Counted from the stretch's first letter, positions 7,630 to 15,677 are shown. The stretch is DNA of 37,041 nucleotides from Deltaproteobacteria bacterium (GCA_016208165.1 JACQYL010000056.1:1-37041), one strand, 5' to 3'. The notes: generated by a model from the letters alone, not told the origin. Numbers and translations: made by a program.

Positions 7630-8229
7630 ATGGCAGAGTATCGCGATACTTCGAAAGTCGTAAATGAAGCTCTCGGCGTAACTTTGGCATTAAAGCTTCG
7701 TCTTGATACGGACTACCACACGGTGGTTTGGCGTCAAAAACGGCCAAGTAACACCAACAGGAGGTTCTATTTTGAGCAGGGTCATTTCTGGTCGATGCCC
7801 GCTGACGCTGCTCTCAAAATGATGGTAGAGGCACAGGCGAACGGCCTCTTCGCGGACGAATATTGGCGATGGCCCGGAAAGTCAATAGATCCTCGGGATA
7901 GCGCTAAGATGAGCCCGGAGAGGGCACAGGAGCTATTTCGAGAGACGCTCTCGCGTGGCTCGGAAGACGCAGAGTGGTGGGACTGTCGGGACCTCCGGAT
8001 TGTGGCTTGCCGGGAACCTTGGGAAAAACGATGGCTCAAAGCAATGATCGTTTGCCCTTCCGGGAATCGGCTCACATTCCGCTCTTTCACGCGCGAAAAC
8101 GATTACGAGAACAAGTATACGACATTTCGGTTTTCCAAGGGCTGGATGTTGGATCGCTCGATGATGGATGCGGACGGAAGGATTTGCCAGATCATGATGG
8201 AACGGTTGAAAGAGGCATTCAGAGGATAG
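7630..8229 (+). CDS. Hypothetical protein
   Basis: 199-aa protein not recognised. It is soluble-looking, with no signal peptide or membrane segment, and rich in Trp and Arg (YWRWPGKS, DAEWWDCRDLR, CREPWEKRWLKAM). The start is supported by TAGGAG 9 nt upstream, and it follows the UDG-like gene by 56 bp on the same strand, so co-transcription is likely. The tail (FSKGWMLDRSMMDADGR) looks like a compact domain. No function is proposed; the neighbour suggests, weakly, a nucleic-acid context. It converges with the caspase-FGE gene about 100 bp downstream. Confidence 0.6.
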   Translation: MAEYRDTSKVVNEALGVTLALKLRLDTDYHTVVWRQKRPSNTNRRFYFEQGHFWSMPADAALKMMVEAQANGLFADEYWRWPGKSIDPRDSAKMSPERAQELFRETLSRGSEDAEWWDCRDLRIVACREPWEKRWLKAMIVCPSGNRLTFRSFTRENDYENKYTTFRFSKGWMLDRSMMDADGRICQIMMERLKEAFRG

Positions 8230-8329
8230 CTCTGCTACCCTGTCCGATGAGGTCTCGATACGCTCGTTCGACTTGTGCTGCTGGACGAGGTACCCCCCGT
8301 TTAATCCATTTCATGGAAAAGTCTGGCAT

Positions 8330-10948
8330 CTAAGGCTCGCGCACAAGGCGGAACCCGAGGTAGCGGTACCTGATGCCCGGCGTGTAGAAGTCCCGATCGG
8401 CGCACCGAATGCTCCCCGGGATATTGTCCCAACTGCCGCCGTGGATCACGCGGCTGGAGCCGCCTGTCGTAAATATAGGATTGTCGCGCCGATGTTTAGA
8501 ATACGCATGCTGCGAATACCAGTCTTCGCACCATTCCCACACGTTGCCGCTCATGTCGTGGATCCCGAGACCGTTGGAAGCCTTTGTACCCACAGGGTGG
8601 GTTGAATTACCGCTGTTCGATGTGTACCACGCCACGCGTTCCACGTCGCTCCCGCCGGAGTATTTGTCCGCCTTACCGCCGCTCCGGCACGCATATTCCC
8701 ACTCGGCTTCCGTGGGCAGGCGGTATTGACCGCCCGAAGACCGGGCATTCAGCTTTTCGATGAACTCCTCGGCGTCGTTCCAGGAGACTTGGTCAACCGG
8801 ATAGTGGTCGTCTTTCTTGAAATACGAAGGGTTGCTTCCCATGATCTTTTTCCATTGGCCTTGCGTCACCTCGTACCTTCCCATCCAGAACCCGTCTAAA
8901 CACACCTCGTGCACTGGCTGCTCATCACCGTCACAATCGCTTGTCCAGCTCCCGCAACCCATTTCGTAGCATCCGCCGGGGACCCACGCGAACTTCATGG
9001 CCGTGACGGGCTCGATCCACCCGACGTCCATGCCCGCCGTTTCGTACTGTTCTTTTTCCGGTCCCAGAAAAACAAGGCGGTCCAAAACGATATGACCCGC
9101 CTCCGAAACGCGCAGGGTCACGGAGGCAACCAGGAGGTCCGGATGCCGGTAAAATTGTCTGGCGCGACTCCGGTCCGCAACGGGGAGCGTACCGGATAAC
9201 GTCAACCATTCCTTTCCGTCCGGCGAGGAAATCCCGGTGTCTTTCAAATTCACCTGGAGCTCAAAATGGCCTTGCTCGGGCACGTACGCAAGCAGTTGGA
9301 ACTCCACCCGGGAAGGGGACACGTCGAAGCGACGTTCCGTGAGTTTCCGGACCTGCTCACGCAGAGGCTCTTTCTGGGCTTCCAGGTCTTTTTCCAACCG
9401 ATCGTTCACTTCGAGTTCCTTGGAAGCCCGTTCCTGTGTCAGTCCCTTCTCCCTGTTTTGATGCGCTTCCAAACGCTTCCTGTACTCCGCCTCGGTCTCG
9501 AACATCTTGTCCCAAGGGTCCACCTGTTGACCCGCGATGCGTTCGGTCTTCGCACGATACTCCTCCTGAATTCGTTCCTGCTGTTCCCTCCGCTCTTGCG
9601 CGAAGTCCTTTTCAAGCAGCACGATGGTCTCGTTGATCCCGTGGATTTCCTTTACGCATTCGGCCAATCCGATAACCTGGTGGGGCTTCTCGACTTCCCG
9701 CCGGAGTTGTTCCGCCTTGGCCTCGAGGTAGGCGAGGCGTTCCAGGCGTTCCTTCTCCCGGACTTCCAGTTCGGCCGCGCTTCGCCGGGCTTCTTCCTCC
9801 ATGCTCGCCCGGCGCTCCGCCTCCCTGCCGGCCGCCTCCTGCCGCAGCCGGGCCAACTTGACGGCCGCCTCTTTTTCGAGTGTCTCCCGTTCCAATTCCC
9901 GGAGCCGGGCCTCTTCCTCCTGCTCCTCCGCCGATTTCCTGAGTCGCTCCAATTCGGCCAGCTCGGCTTCCAGCCGTTCCACAACGCCCTTTTCCCTCGC
10001 ATCCCGTTTGGCCGAGTCCGGCACGAACACGAAATCTCCGGTCCCGTAAATCTCTCCAACCAGGGGCTTCTGCGCGTGGCCCCTTGCCGCGGCGTCGCCA
10101 TAGACCTCCATCTGCAGTTTGAATCCCAGCTCGCGAGCGGAAATGAAGTCCTGCACACCCTCCAGGGCGGCGATAAGCCGACCCGTGAAAACGGAATGGC
10201 CTCCAATTCCCCCGTCAAGGACCTGCTGATCTTTTCCACCCGCGGTAAGGATCTGACGAACGGGTTCGCGCGTGATTTCCCGCAGGTAGGCCGTCCGGTG
10301 CTCCGGCTCCAAACCTGAAAAACGGGTGGCGAGCAGCAGGCCTCCAAAACAGGTGTCCGCTATAAACAGGACGTGCTTGGCCGGAATCAGCGGAGATATG
10401 TCCGACTTCATCTGCTGCATGGAGATGTTCTTGTACATTTCATCCATTTTCACGGAACCGTCAAAGGGCACCAGGTATCCCAAGTCCCCCTGGGCAGTCG
10501 ACCGGGTAATCCCATGACAGGCGAAATAGATGAGCACGGCATCATCCGAACCGCTGGAGGATAGGTCTCCCTGCAGGATCTTCAAAATATTGGCTCGGGT
10601 GGCCTGCCCGTTGTAAAGCTCGATGATTTCTTCGAAGGGATAGTACTTGCGCAGGGTTTCCGCCACCCCTTTTGCGTCCCTGACCGCGTACTTGAGGTGG
10701 TATTCACGCCCCAAGTTCCCATACTCATCGATCCCGATAATCACGGCGGTCATTCGGTCATAAAGGGGAATGCTCTCCACCTTGGCTTCCGCTCCGGAAC
10801 CGGTCTTAAGCACCACTCCGATTCCCCTGGCGTTTTGTGAGCCAAGACCTTGCCCGCCGCACAACAGAAACAACACAATGACCGAGACGAAGCCGAGAAC
10901 CCATTTATCGAGCATGCTTTTGCCGTCAGGACTCATCCTTCCCTCCAA
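8330..10948 (-). CDS. Secreted caspase-like / coiled-coil / FGE-fold fusion protein
   Basis: 872-aa protein in three parts. After a hydrophobic signal-type segment (about residues 15-30) comes a caspase-family (peptidase C14, orthocaspase) domain at about 64-215, with the expected dyad His145 (YFACHG) and Cys200 (ADTCFGG). A long, highly charged E/R/K-rich coiled coil covers about 325-530. The C-terminal about 225 residues form an FGE-sulfatase/SUMF1 (C-type-lectin-like) domain: FAWVPGGCYEMG, GRYEVTQGQWKKIMGSNPSYF, YRLPTEAEWEYACR, DMSGNVWEWCEDWY, GGSW and LGFRLV. The cysteine pair needed for true formylglycine generation near the C-terminus is absent, so this domain is probably ligand-binding. 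The signal has no good lipobox, which argues for export or anchoring of the fold outside the cytoplasm. A truncated caspase paralogue lies 47 bp upstream. Substrate and trigger are unknown. Confidence 0.85.
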   Translation of the reverse strand: MEGRMSPDGKSMLDKWVLGFVSVIVLFLLCGGQGLGSQNARGIGVVLKTGSGAEAKVESIPLYDRMTAVIIGIDEYGNLGREYHLKYAVRDAKGVAETLRKYYPFEEIIELYNGQATRANILKILQGDLSSSGSDDAVLIYFACHGITRSTAQGDLGYLVPFDGSVKMDEMYKNISMQQMKSDISPLIPAKHVLFIADTCFGGLLLATRFSGLEPEHRTAYLREITREPVRQILTAGGKDQQVLDGGIGGHSVFTGRLIAALEGVQDFISARELGFKLQMEVYGDAAARGHAQKPLVGEIYGTGDFVFVPDSAKRDAREKGVVERLEAELAELERLRKSAEEQEEEARLRELERETLEKEAAVKLARLRQEAAGREAERRASMEEEARRSAAELEVREKERLERLAYLEAKAEQLRREVEKPHQVIGLAECVKEIHGINETIVLLEKDFAQERREQQERIQEEYRAKTERIAGQQVDPWDKMFETEAEYRKRLEAHQNREKGLTQERASKELEVNDRLEKDLEAQKEPLREQVRKLTERRFDVSPSRVEFQLLAYVPEQGHFELQVNLKDTGISSPDGKEWLTLSGTLPVADRSRARQFYRHPDLLVASVTLRVSEAGHIVLDRLVFLGPEKEQYETAGMDVGWIEPVTAMKFAWVPGGCYEMGCGSWTSDCDGDEQPVHEVCLDGFWMGRYEVTQGQWKKIMGSNPSYFKKDDHYPVDQVSWNDAEEFIEKLNARSSGGQYRLPTEAEWEYACRSGGKADKYSGGSDVERVAWYTSNSGNSTHPVGTKASNGLGIHDMSGNVWEWCEDWYSQHAYSKHRRDNPIFTTGGSSRVIHGGSWDNIPGSIRCADRDFYTPGIRYRYLGFRLVREP

Positions 10949-10995
10949 GCTCCAAAGTTTCCATCCAAGCGCCTTCCGGCATCGAAACCTCCTGC

Positions 10996-11295
10996 CTATA
11001 GACTTGGGAACTGATCGAGCCTTGGATCAACTCCGCTATGTCGGATGTCCTCAAGCCCGTTGCCATTGAATACCTCGGCCTGGTGTTCCACGGACTTCAG
11101 CCCTCCGGGCAGCGGATCCCACCCGTTCGTATAATTCCCGTTTCCCACTACCAGGGCATGGGAACCCTCATACAATGCAATAGAAGCGCCGGCTTGGGTT
11201 TTGACGGAAACTCTTATGCCGCGTTCAACGGCGATGGAAAGCGAAGGGAGGGTTACGGGGAACGCCAACAGAAGCCAGGGGATCCTTTTCCGCAT
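10996..11295 (-). pseudogene. Truncated caspase-domain gene
   Basis: A 99-aa frame starts with a good signal peptide (MRKRIPWLLLAFPVTLPSLS), then enters a caspase domain N-terminus (SHALVVGNGNYTNGWDPLPG, first strand and helix). It loses similarity at about residue 70 and stops at 10996, before any catalytic His or Cys. It lies just upstream of, and on the same strand as, the full caspase-FGE gene. It is most likely the remnant of a tandem paralogue that lost its body by deletion. A short secreted peptide cannot be excluded. Confidence 0.65.
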
Positions 11296-11447
11296 GACGG
11301 CCTCCAGGTTACGGTTACTGGTGATTCGTCATTCGTGGCTGATTCTTCTATGTTTATCAGACGGAAAGCGGATTGAGAAGCAGAAAGAGCCGCGCGAGCC
11401 GGCAAGCGTGGGGCCGGGGGGTCGTTCAGCATGACCGCGTGCTGTTC

Positions 11448-11590
11448 TTAAGCGGCTTCTTGGGTGGCATACCCTACCTTTTCACCTATCGTGCGGTACG
11501 CAAACACTACCCGTTGGATCCGGTCGCCCAGCCGGGCCGCCTTCCACTCGATGTGTCGGTCTTCAGTCAGGCCGCGTTTCCCGGTCTCGC
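11448..11590 (-). pseudogene. 3' fragment of an unidentified gene, cut by REP repeat
   Basis: The minus strand holds a protein-like frame of about 46 codons ending in TAA (11448-11450), with the segment DRHIEWKAARLGDRIQRVVF. Its upstream side runs straight into REP unit C, and no start codon is present. It reads like the C-terminus of a real protein truncated by the repeat. The family was not recognised. Between this and the truncated caspase gene (11296-11447) nothing else was seen. Confidence 0.3.
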
Positions 11591-11735
11591 CTCCTGGGCG
11601 CGCCAAGCCCAAGCTTGGCTTCTTCTTCCACTGGGGGGCCGAGCTGGGGCTCGGCGTTCCCGGAGCGCCGCTTCATACCAGCCCGATCCTCCCCATCGGG
11701 ATTTGCTGCATCATGCCTTGTTTGGCGGCGATTCA
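11591..11735 (-). repeat. REP unit downstream of RAYT gene (copy C)
   Basis: Contains P1 at 11602-11619 and P2 at 11638-11655, then the shared tail running to the RAYT stop (TGCTGCATCATGCCTTGTTTG). It is near-identical in layout to the units at 6.1-6.5 kb. It forms the 3' border of the intact transposase gene. Confidence 0.85.
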
Positions 11736-12307
11736 CCAAACCCCGCGCTGGACCACGGCCACTCCTCCGCAGACCGGCAAAGCCGAGCCGCCACCGGATT
11801 GCTATGGATGTAGGCCGCCACGGCGTTCATGTGCTGCTCGTCGCGGATGTACCGATCCCAGTAATCCCGCATCCACAGCCCTTTCCCGGGAACGCCGAGC
11901 CCCAGCTCGGCATTGTGCGCCAGGGCCCAGCGACCCGTAAACGACTTCCATGACTGAACAACTTTCGACAAGCGCGCTGAGGGCTCGATCAGCACATGCA
12001 CGTGATTGGGCATCACACACCATGCCAGGAGCCGGTAACGATCCCCGTCGAACTTCAACAGAGTCTCCTGCATCAACGCAGCCAGCTGCGGACGCCCCAA
12101 CGCGCAACACCCCATACCCGCGTCAAGCCATGCTTCTATGGTGCGTCGCCTTACTGCATCGCGCTCCGTCTCCGGCCTGTCTGCAAGCTCCTTTTCCAAC
12201 CGGCGCAGTTTTTCCTGCGGCAGCGAGTCGGCCAAACGAAACGTGATCGATTGCATCACTCCAAAGCAATCGAAATGCGGCACATACCCACGGCTATGCC
12301 ATCCCAT
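11711..12307 (-). CDS. REP-associated tyrosine transposase (RAYT, Y1/HUH family)
   Basis: About 198-aa single-strand DNA transposase of the TnpA_REP group, thought to mobilise REP palindromes. The HUH motif is in MPNHVHVLIEPSA, and the catalytic-Tyr helix is AAYIHSNPVAARL; WMRDYWDRYIRDEQH and EEWPWSSAGF are further family hallmarks. The frame is open to an ATG at 12358, but translation from there would include REP sequence. The ATG at 12307 (MGWHSRGYVPHFD) is preferred because this start is preserved in the degraded copies near 6.1 and 6.4 kb. REP palindromes border both ends, and a third lies in frame inside the gene, adding roughly residues AELGLGVPG. All core motifs are intact, so it may be active. 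Confidence 0.88.
   Translation of the reverse strand: MGWHSRGYVPHFDCFGVMQSITFRLADSLPQEKLRRLEKELADRPETERDAVRRRTIEAWLDAGMGCCALGRPQLAALMQETLLKFDGDRYRLLAWCVMPNHVHVLIEPSARLSKVVQSWKSFTGRWALAHNAELGLGVPGKGLWMRDYWDRYIRDEQHMNAVAAYIHSNPVAARLCRSAEEWPWSSAGFGESPPNKA
11894..11911. repeat. REP palindrome inside the RAYT reading frame
   Basis: GCCGAGC-CCCA-GCTCGGC, the P2 palindrome in opposite orientation to the flanking copies. It carries the same adjacent GTTCCCGG sequence (as complement). It sits in frame between the GRWALAH and GLWMRDYWDRYIRDE parts of the transposase without breaking it. Confidence 0.85.
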
Positions 12308-12375
12308 GGGCGCGTTCCCGGCCTTCTTCCACTGGGGGGCCGAGCCCAGGCTCGGCATTCCCGGAAGGCCGCTTC
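12287..12375 (-). repeat. REP unit upstream of RAYT gene (copy D)
   Basis: P2-type palindrome GCCGAGC-N4-GCTCGGC at 12339-12356, with the shared sequence CTATGCCATCCCATGGGCGC that covers the RAYT start. Palindrome P1 is missing from this copy. The unit ends about 15 bp from the hicB stop. Confidence 0.8.
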
Positions 12376-12390
12376 ATATTCCGGCGGATT

Positions 12391-12813
12391 TCATTTTCCT
12401 TCTGACTTCTCCTCCATGGCTTTTTCGGCGGCGCTCACCAGAAAAGCCGATCGAGACATATCCCGGCGTTTGGCGTAAGCGTCTATCTTGTCCAGAATGT
12501 CCTGTGGAACCGAAATACAGACACGGGCCGTTTTCTTTTTCGGCTTTTCCACGGACAGCGACACCCTTACAACGAAGAAGGCCAACGCGTCCGAGAATTC
12601 CGGAACGTCGAGGACCTCTTCAAGACGCGAGGGCCGAGGGATGGCCTCTCCTCGTTGAAGCATGCCCTGGATCCGCAGGGCTAAAGCTTCATAGGCGAAC
12701 TTCCTGGCCTCGTCCATCGTGGTTCCTGCCGTGGAACAACCGGGAAAGTCCGGAAACGACACCCCGAAATCGCTATCCTCGTCTTTGTGGATCAGGGCAA
12801 TGTAGTTCTGCAT
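12391..12813 (-). CDS. hicB: HicB-family antitoxin, no HicA visible
   Basis: 140-aa HicB-like protein. The N-terminal partial RNase-H-like fold shows the family pattern YIALIHKDEDSDFGVSFPDFPGC and TTMDEARKFAYEALALR. The C-terminal segment (about 95-135, ARVCISVPQDILDKIDAYA, then RRDMSRSAFLVSAAEKAM) is a ribbon-helix-helix DNA-binding domain. HicB normally neutralises the HicA mRNA interferase encoded next to it and represses the pair. Neither side codes for a HicA here: downstream is the RAYT/REP element and upstream the dehydratase gene. It may be an orphan left after loss of hicA, possibly through the REP element that abuts its 3' end. Confidence 0.8.
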   Translation of the reverse strand: MQNYIALIHKDEDSDFGVSFPDFPGCSTAGTTMDEARKFAYEALALRIQGMLQRGEAIPRPSRLEEVLDVPEFSDALAFFVVRVSLSVEKPKKKTARVCISVPQDILDKIDAYAKRRDMSRSAFLVSAAEKAMEEKSEGK

Positions 12814-12854
12814 TCTTTAGACACAATACCCAAGATTCCGCGAACAGATCCCGC

Positions 12855-14231
12855 CTAGGCCGCGCTTTTCAGGAGTTGTTCCGCGAAGGCGTCGAAACGC
12901 GCCAATGTCTGGGCTTCCGAGTAGGTGCGTTCGTCGATCAGGTCGCACTCGATGGGCACGGAAGGGATGCCCAGGTCTTCCTGCAGCACGCGGGCGATCT
13001 CGGTCGTGGGGAACACCACGGGACGGCAGGTGATCAGATAGAACAGGACCGCGCCGGTGCACCGATATTCGTGGGCCGCGTTGACCAGGGTGGACACCGC
13101 CTGGCCGACCATGCCCGGCCCGATGCCGCCTCCCACGTGCTGCAGCGTGCGAACGGCCAGCTCCCGGAAGGGCTTTTCAGGCGTACGGGGCGGGAAGGGG
13201 GTCGAGTTGTAGATAGGCTCGTATACAAACACGCCGCCGTACTTCTCGAAATAGTTGAAAAGGGACATGTTGAACCAGGGCGCCAGTCCGAACCACAACA
13301 GCCGGAACTTCTCGTCCGGAATAATACCAAGCCCCTTGGCCACGCGCTCTTTCAGTTCGTCCCTGACGCGTACGTAGAAGTCGTAGGCGCGTTGCGTCCC
13401 CGACGTATACATGCCCGGATACATGGTGGCGAGACCGTCGGCCACGCCCATGGGCGCGGGTACGGCCTTGCGAAGCTCCAATATCTCCATGCGGACTTCA
13501 TTGGTTCGATACGAAAGATCGAGGGCCTCGTTGAGACGGTCCTGGTCGAATTTGTTCCCGGTCACGTCCTCGATGAACCGGGCCAAGGCCCTGAACTGGG
13601 CCTCGGTGTAGGCGGTTTCGTGATCCGCCGGCGGAGAAAAGAAGATATTCCGTTCCCCGCGTTTGATGCGATTGAAGAAGGGCAGAAGGGCGGATCGCAG
13701 CCCCGGGGTATCCAGAGGAATGTCGCTTCCCCGTTCCGGAACGTCCAGAAGGAAAAAGGGGACCTCGAGCTTTTGGGCCAGGTAACGCAACCATTTGCCT
13801 CTGAGGTCGCACACGAAACTGCTGGAAACGATGAGGTCCGGTTTGGGAAGGCCCCCCAACGGCGCGTCGGACAGGTCGCCAGACAGCACGTGCCCGATAC
13901 TCGCCCGCGCGTACCCGCAGAGGTAGTTGGCGAAGCCCGCGGATTCCGCCAGTCGGGAAAAGCGCACGGATTCCTTGTCCACGCTTTCGTCCCGCGATCC
14001 CCCCCGGCGCATCATGCCCGAAATCACACCAAAATGCTCGGGAAACACGGGGGTTACGCCCATGGCCCAGTACAACTCCTTAGGCACTACGGCGCAAGAC
14101 CACACAACGGGCTTTCCTTGCGCCTTGGCCTCGTGGGCCGCCGTATAATCTTCTTTTACATAAGGCCATACTTCCCGGGCCGTCTGAATCGACTTCTTAC
14201 TGGGAGCTGTCTTCGGTCCCTGTGCTGACAT
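12855..14231 (-). CDS. 2-hydroxyacyl-CoA dehydratase / BcrB-type subunit
   Basis: 458-aa member of the HgdB/BcrB/FldB family (2-hydroxyacyl-CoA dehydratase D-component), which holds a [4Fe-4S] cluster and the acyl-CoA site in 2-hydroxyacyl-CoA dehydratases and ATP-dependent benzoyl-CoA reductases. Cluster-ligand candidates are the cysteines in VVWSCAVVPKELYWAMG, YLCGYARASIG and FYLITCRP, all at family positions. Length fits BcrB/HgdB subunits. The start has AAGGAG upstream. No partner alpha-like subunit or ATP-dependent activator (HgdC/BcrD) is in the window, so the substrate is unknown; it could work with a partner encoded elsewhere. It is separated from the sulfotransferase-like gene by about 140 bp. 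Confidence 0.85.
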   Translation of the reverse strand: MSAQGPKTAPSKKSIQTAREVWPYVKEDYTAAHEAKAQGKPVVWSCAVVPKELYWAMGVTPVFPEHFGVISGMMRRGGSRDESVDKESVRFSRLAESAGFANYLCGYARASIGHVLSGDLSDAPLGGLPKPDLIVSSSFVCDLRGKWLRYLAQKLEVPFFLLDVPERGSDIPLDTPGLRSALLPFFNRIKRGERNIFFSPPADHETAYTEAQFRALARFIEDVTGNKFDQDRLNEALDLSYRTNEVRMEILELRKAVPAPMGVADGLATMYPGMYTSGTQRAYDFYVRVRDELKERVAKGLGIIPDEKFRLLWFGLAPWFNMSLFNYFEKYGGVFVYEPIYNSTPFPPRTPEKPFRELAVRTLQHVGGGIGPGMVGQAVSTLVNAAHEYRCTGAVLFYLITCRPVVFPTTEIARVLQEDLGIPSVPIECDLIDERTYSEAQTLARFDAFAEQLLKSAA

Positions 14232-14369
14232 GGTTGCGACTCCTTGCTGTTTGTTTCGTACGCGTCCCCATAGTACAGCAATTTACGCAGGGTGTCACTT
14301 TCCATACGCATCCAAAGAAATGCCTGATTTCCTCGCGTTTCTCGGTCTGTACGGGAAAGGTCTGAACGA

Positions 14370-15677
14370 TCAAAATCGGACCGTCCGGACTCCGTTAATG
14401 AGCAGTCGATCCGTGCCGGCAATTCTTGCTTTGATCGCATGGGATCGACCGTCCTTTAACGCCGGCGGAATGACATAATAAAAAGCATGCTTCCCGTCGC
14501 CGATTCCCGCCTCCAACAAATCCTCACGATAGAGATCGGCCTTTACTGTGTCCAGGAGTTCGCCGTCCATGACCAGTTCGACCGAGAGGCGCTCGTTTGG
14601 AAACCGGCAGTTCCGGGCCCAGCCCAAGACGATTTCCGAGTCACACTGATCCACACATCCGTTGTACGTGTCGTCACCGAAAATGACAATGAGCGCTTCT
14701 TTGAAGGTCAATGTCCTTTTGGCTCTTTTCATCTGTTCGGTGTCCGGGGGCGCCGGCATCGGTAGTGCTTTTGAACCCGATGCGGAAACGCCCCATCTGT
14801 CCACAAACCCCTGAATCTCGTCTCTGGTGTAGAAATGCCGGACGTACTGGGAATTGTACATCATTTCGAGGTACCACGGCGGTACGGTTACAGAGCTCAG
14901 AAACCGTTCATAGGCTTCGCTGTATTCTTTATCGTGCCCCACGTTCACGTCCGTAAGCGTAAAATCCGGAATCCCCAGAAACTGCCTGAAGGCCTCCCCG
15001 GCGCAGTCCCTGAGATTCTCGAGTCTGATCAACAAGACGTCGGCTGTTTCTCCGTGGTATGTGTCGAATCCTTTCGATTTGGGGAATTCCCTCGAATATA
15101 CATCAATGCCGAAGGCCCGTTTTAACTCGGTGTTGAACCATATCAGCGGGACGTCATGCTGATTGAAATCATTCCAAAACCGCTCCATTAATTCCTCTAC
15201 ATTATGACTTATCCCAACGTCGTTCCCATTGACCGGGTGCTGCAGCATGATCCTCCGTTCCAGATTGTTAAAGAAGGCGGAAATATTTCTTGCAATAGGG
15301 TCCCTTATCAGAGTCACAATTTTGTATTTCGTCTTACCCGACTTGTTCTTTATTCTTTTCGACAGATATTGACCGATCAAAATATATTCGTCGATTGTTT
15401 TGAGAAAATCAAAGTTATCCACGAAAAATGATTCTTCGTCTTTTAGAACCCTTTTTCTAAGCGTGTGAATTTGACATATACGATAGTCCTTCCGATATTT
15501 AAGTAACGATTTCGCTATAGTGCTGGAACCAACCTTACCCATTTGATATACCAGCAAGTAGGGCTTGTTTCCATTAAGTAAATCTCTGATGTGATAATTG
15601 AAGTGAAAATACCATTTCAGCAAGTAGTATTTCTTATTTCCTAATCGCCTCAAGGCATCGATTGGCGGAGTCTTCAT
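14370..15677 (-). CDS. Sulfotransferase-like protein with C-terminal beta-rich domain
   Basis: 435-aa protein. The N-terminal about 290 residues resemble P-loop sulfotransferases of the putative capsular-polysaccharide type: YQMGKVGSSTIAKSL is the PAPS 5'-phosphosulfate loop, and VTLIRDPIARNISAFFNNLE is the RDP/S 3'-phosphate motif. After a linker, residues from about 340 (NGCVDQCDSEIVLGWARN, then RFPNERLSVELVMDGELLD) look like the small beta domain often fused to glycosyl- and sulfotransferases. The 5' half of the gene is clearly AT-richer than the 3' half and the neighbours, suggesting transfer or mosaic origin. It is probably involved in surface glycan sulfation. The Shine-Dalgarno is weak. 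Confidence 0.7.
   Translation of the reverse strand: MKTPPIDALRRLGNKKYYLLKWYFHFNYHIRDLLNGNKPYLLVYQMGKVGSSTIAKSLLKYRKDYRICQIHTLRKRVLKDEESFFVDNFDFLKTIDEYILIGQYLSKRIKNKSGKTKYKIVTLIRDPIARNISAFFNNLERRIMLQHPVNGNDVGISHNVEELMERFWNDFNQHDVPLIWFNTELKRAFGIDVYSREFPKSKGFDTYHGETADVLLIRLENLRDCAGEAFRQFLGIPDFTLTDVNVGHDKEYSEAYERFLSSVTVPPWYLEMMYNSQYVRHFYTRDEIQGFVDRWGVSASGSKALPMPAPPDTEQMKRAKRTLTFKEALIVIFGDDTYNGCVDQCDSEIVLGWARNCRFPNERLSVELVMDGELLDTVKADLYREDLLEAGIGDGKHAFYYVIPPALKDGRSHAIKARIAGTDRLLINGVRTVRF

Noticed and set aside
10850-10870. Lipoprotein signal in the caspase-FGE protein
   Set aside because: The cysteine at the end of the hydrophobic stretch is preceded by FLL, not by a small residue at -1, so the lipobox is not met.
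8330-10948. Genuine formylglycine-generating enzyme
   Set aside because: The C-terminal cysteine pair required for catalysis is absent (only one Cys, in IRCADR), so the domain is treated as a binding fold.
11711-12307. IS200/IS605 insertion sequence
   Set aside because: The transposase shares the Y1/HUH fold, but the flanking and dispersed palindromes and motifs such as WMRDYWDRYIRDE fit REP-associated transposases, and no tnpB or accessory gene is present.
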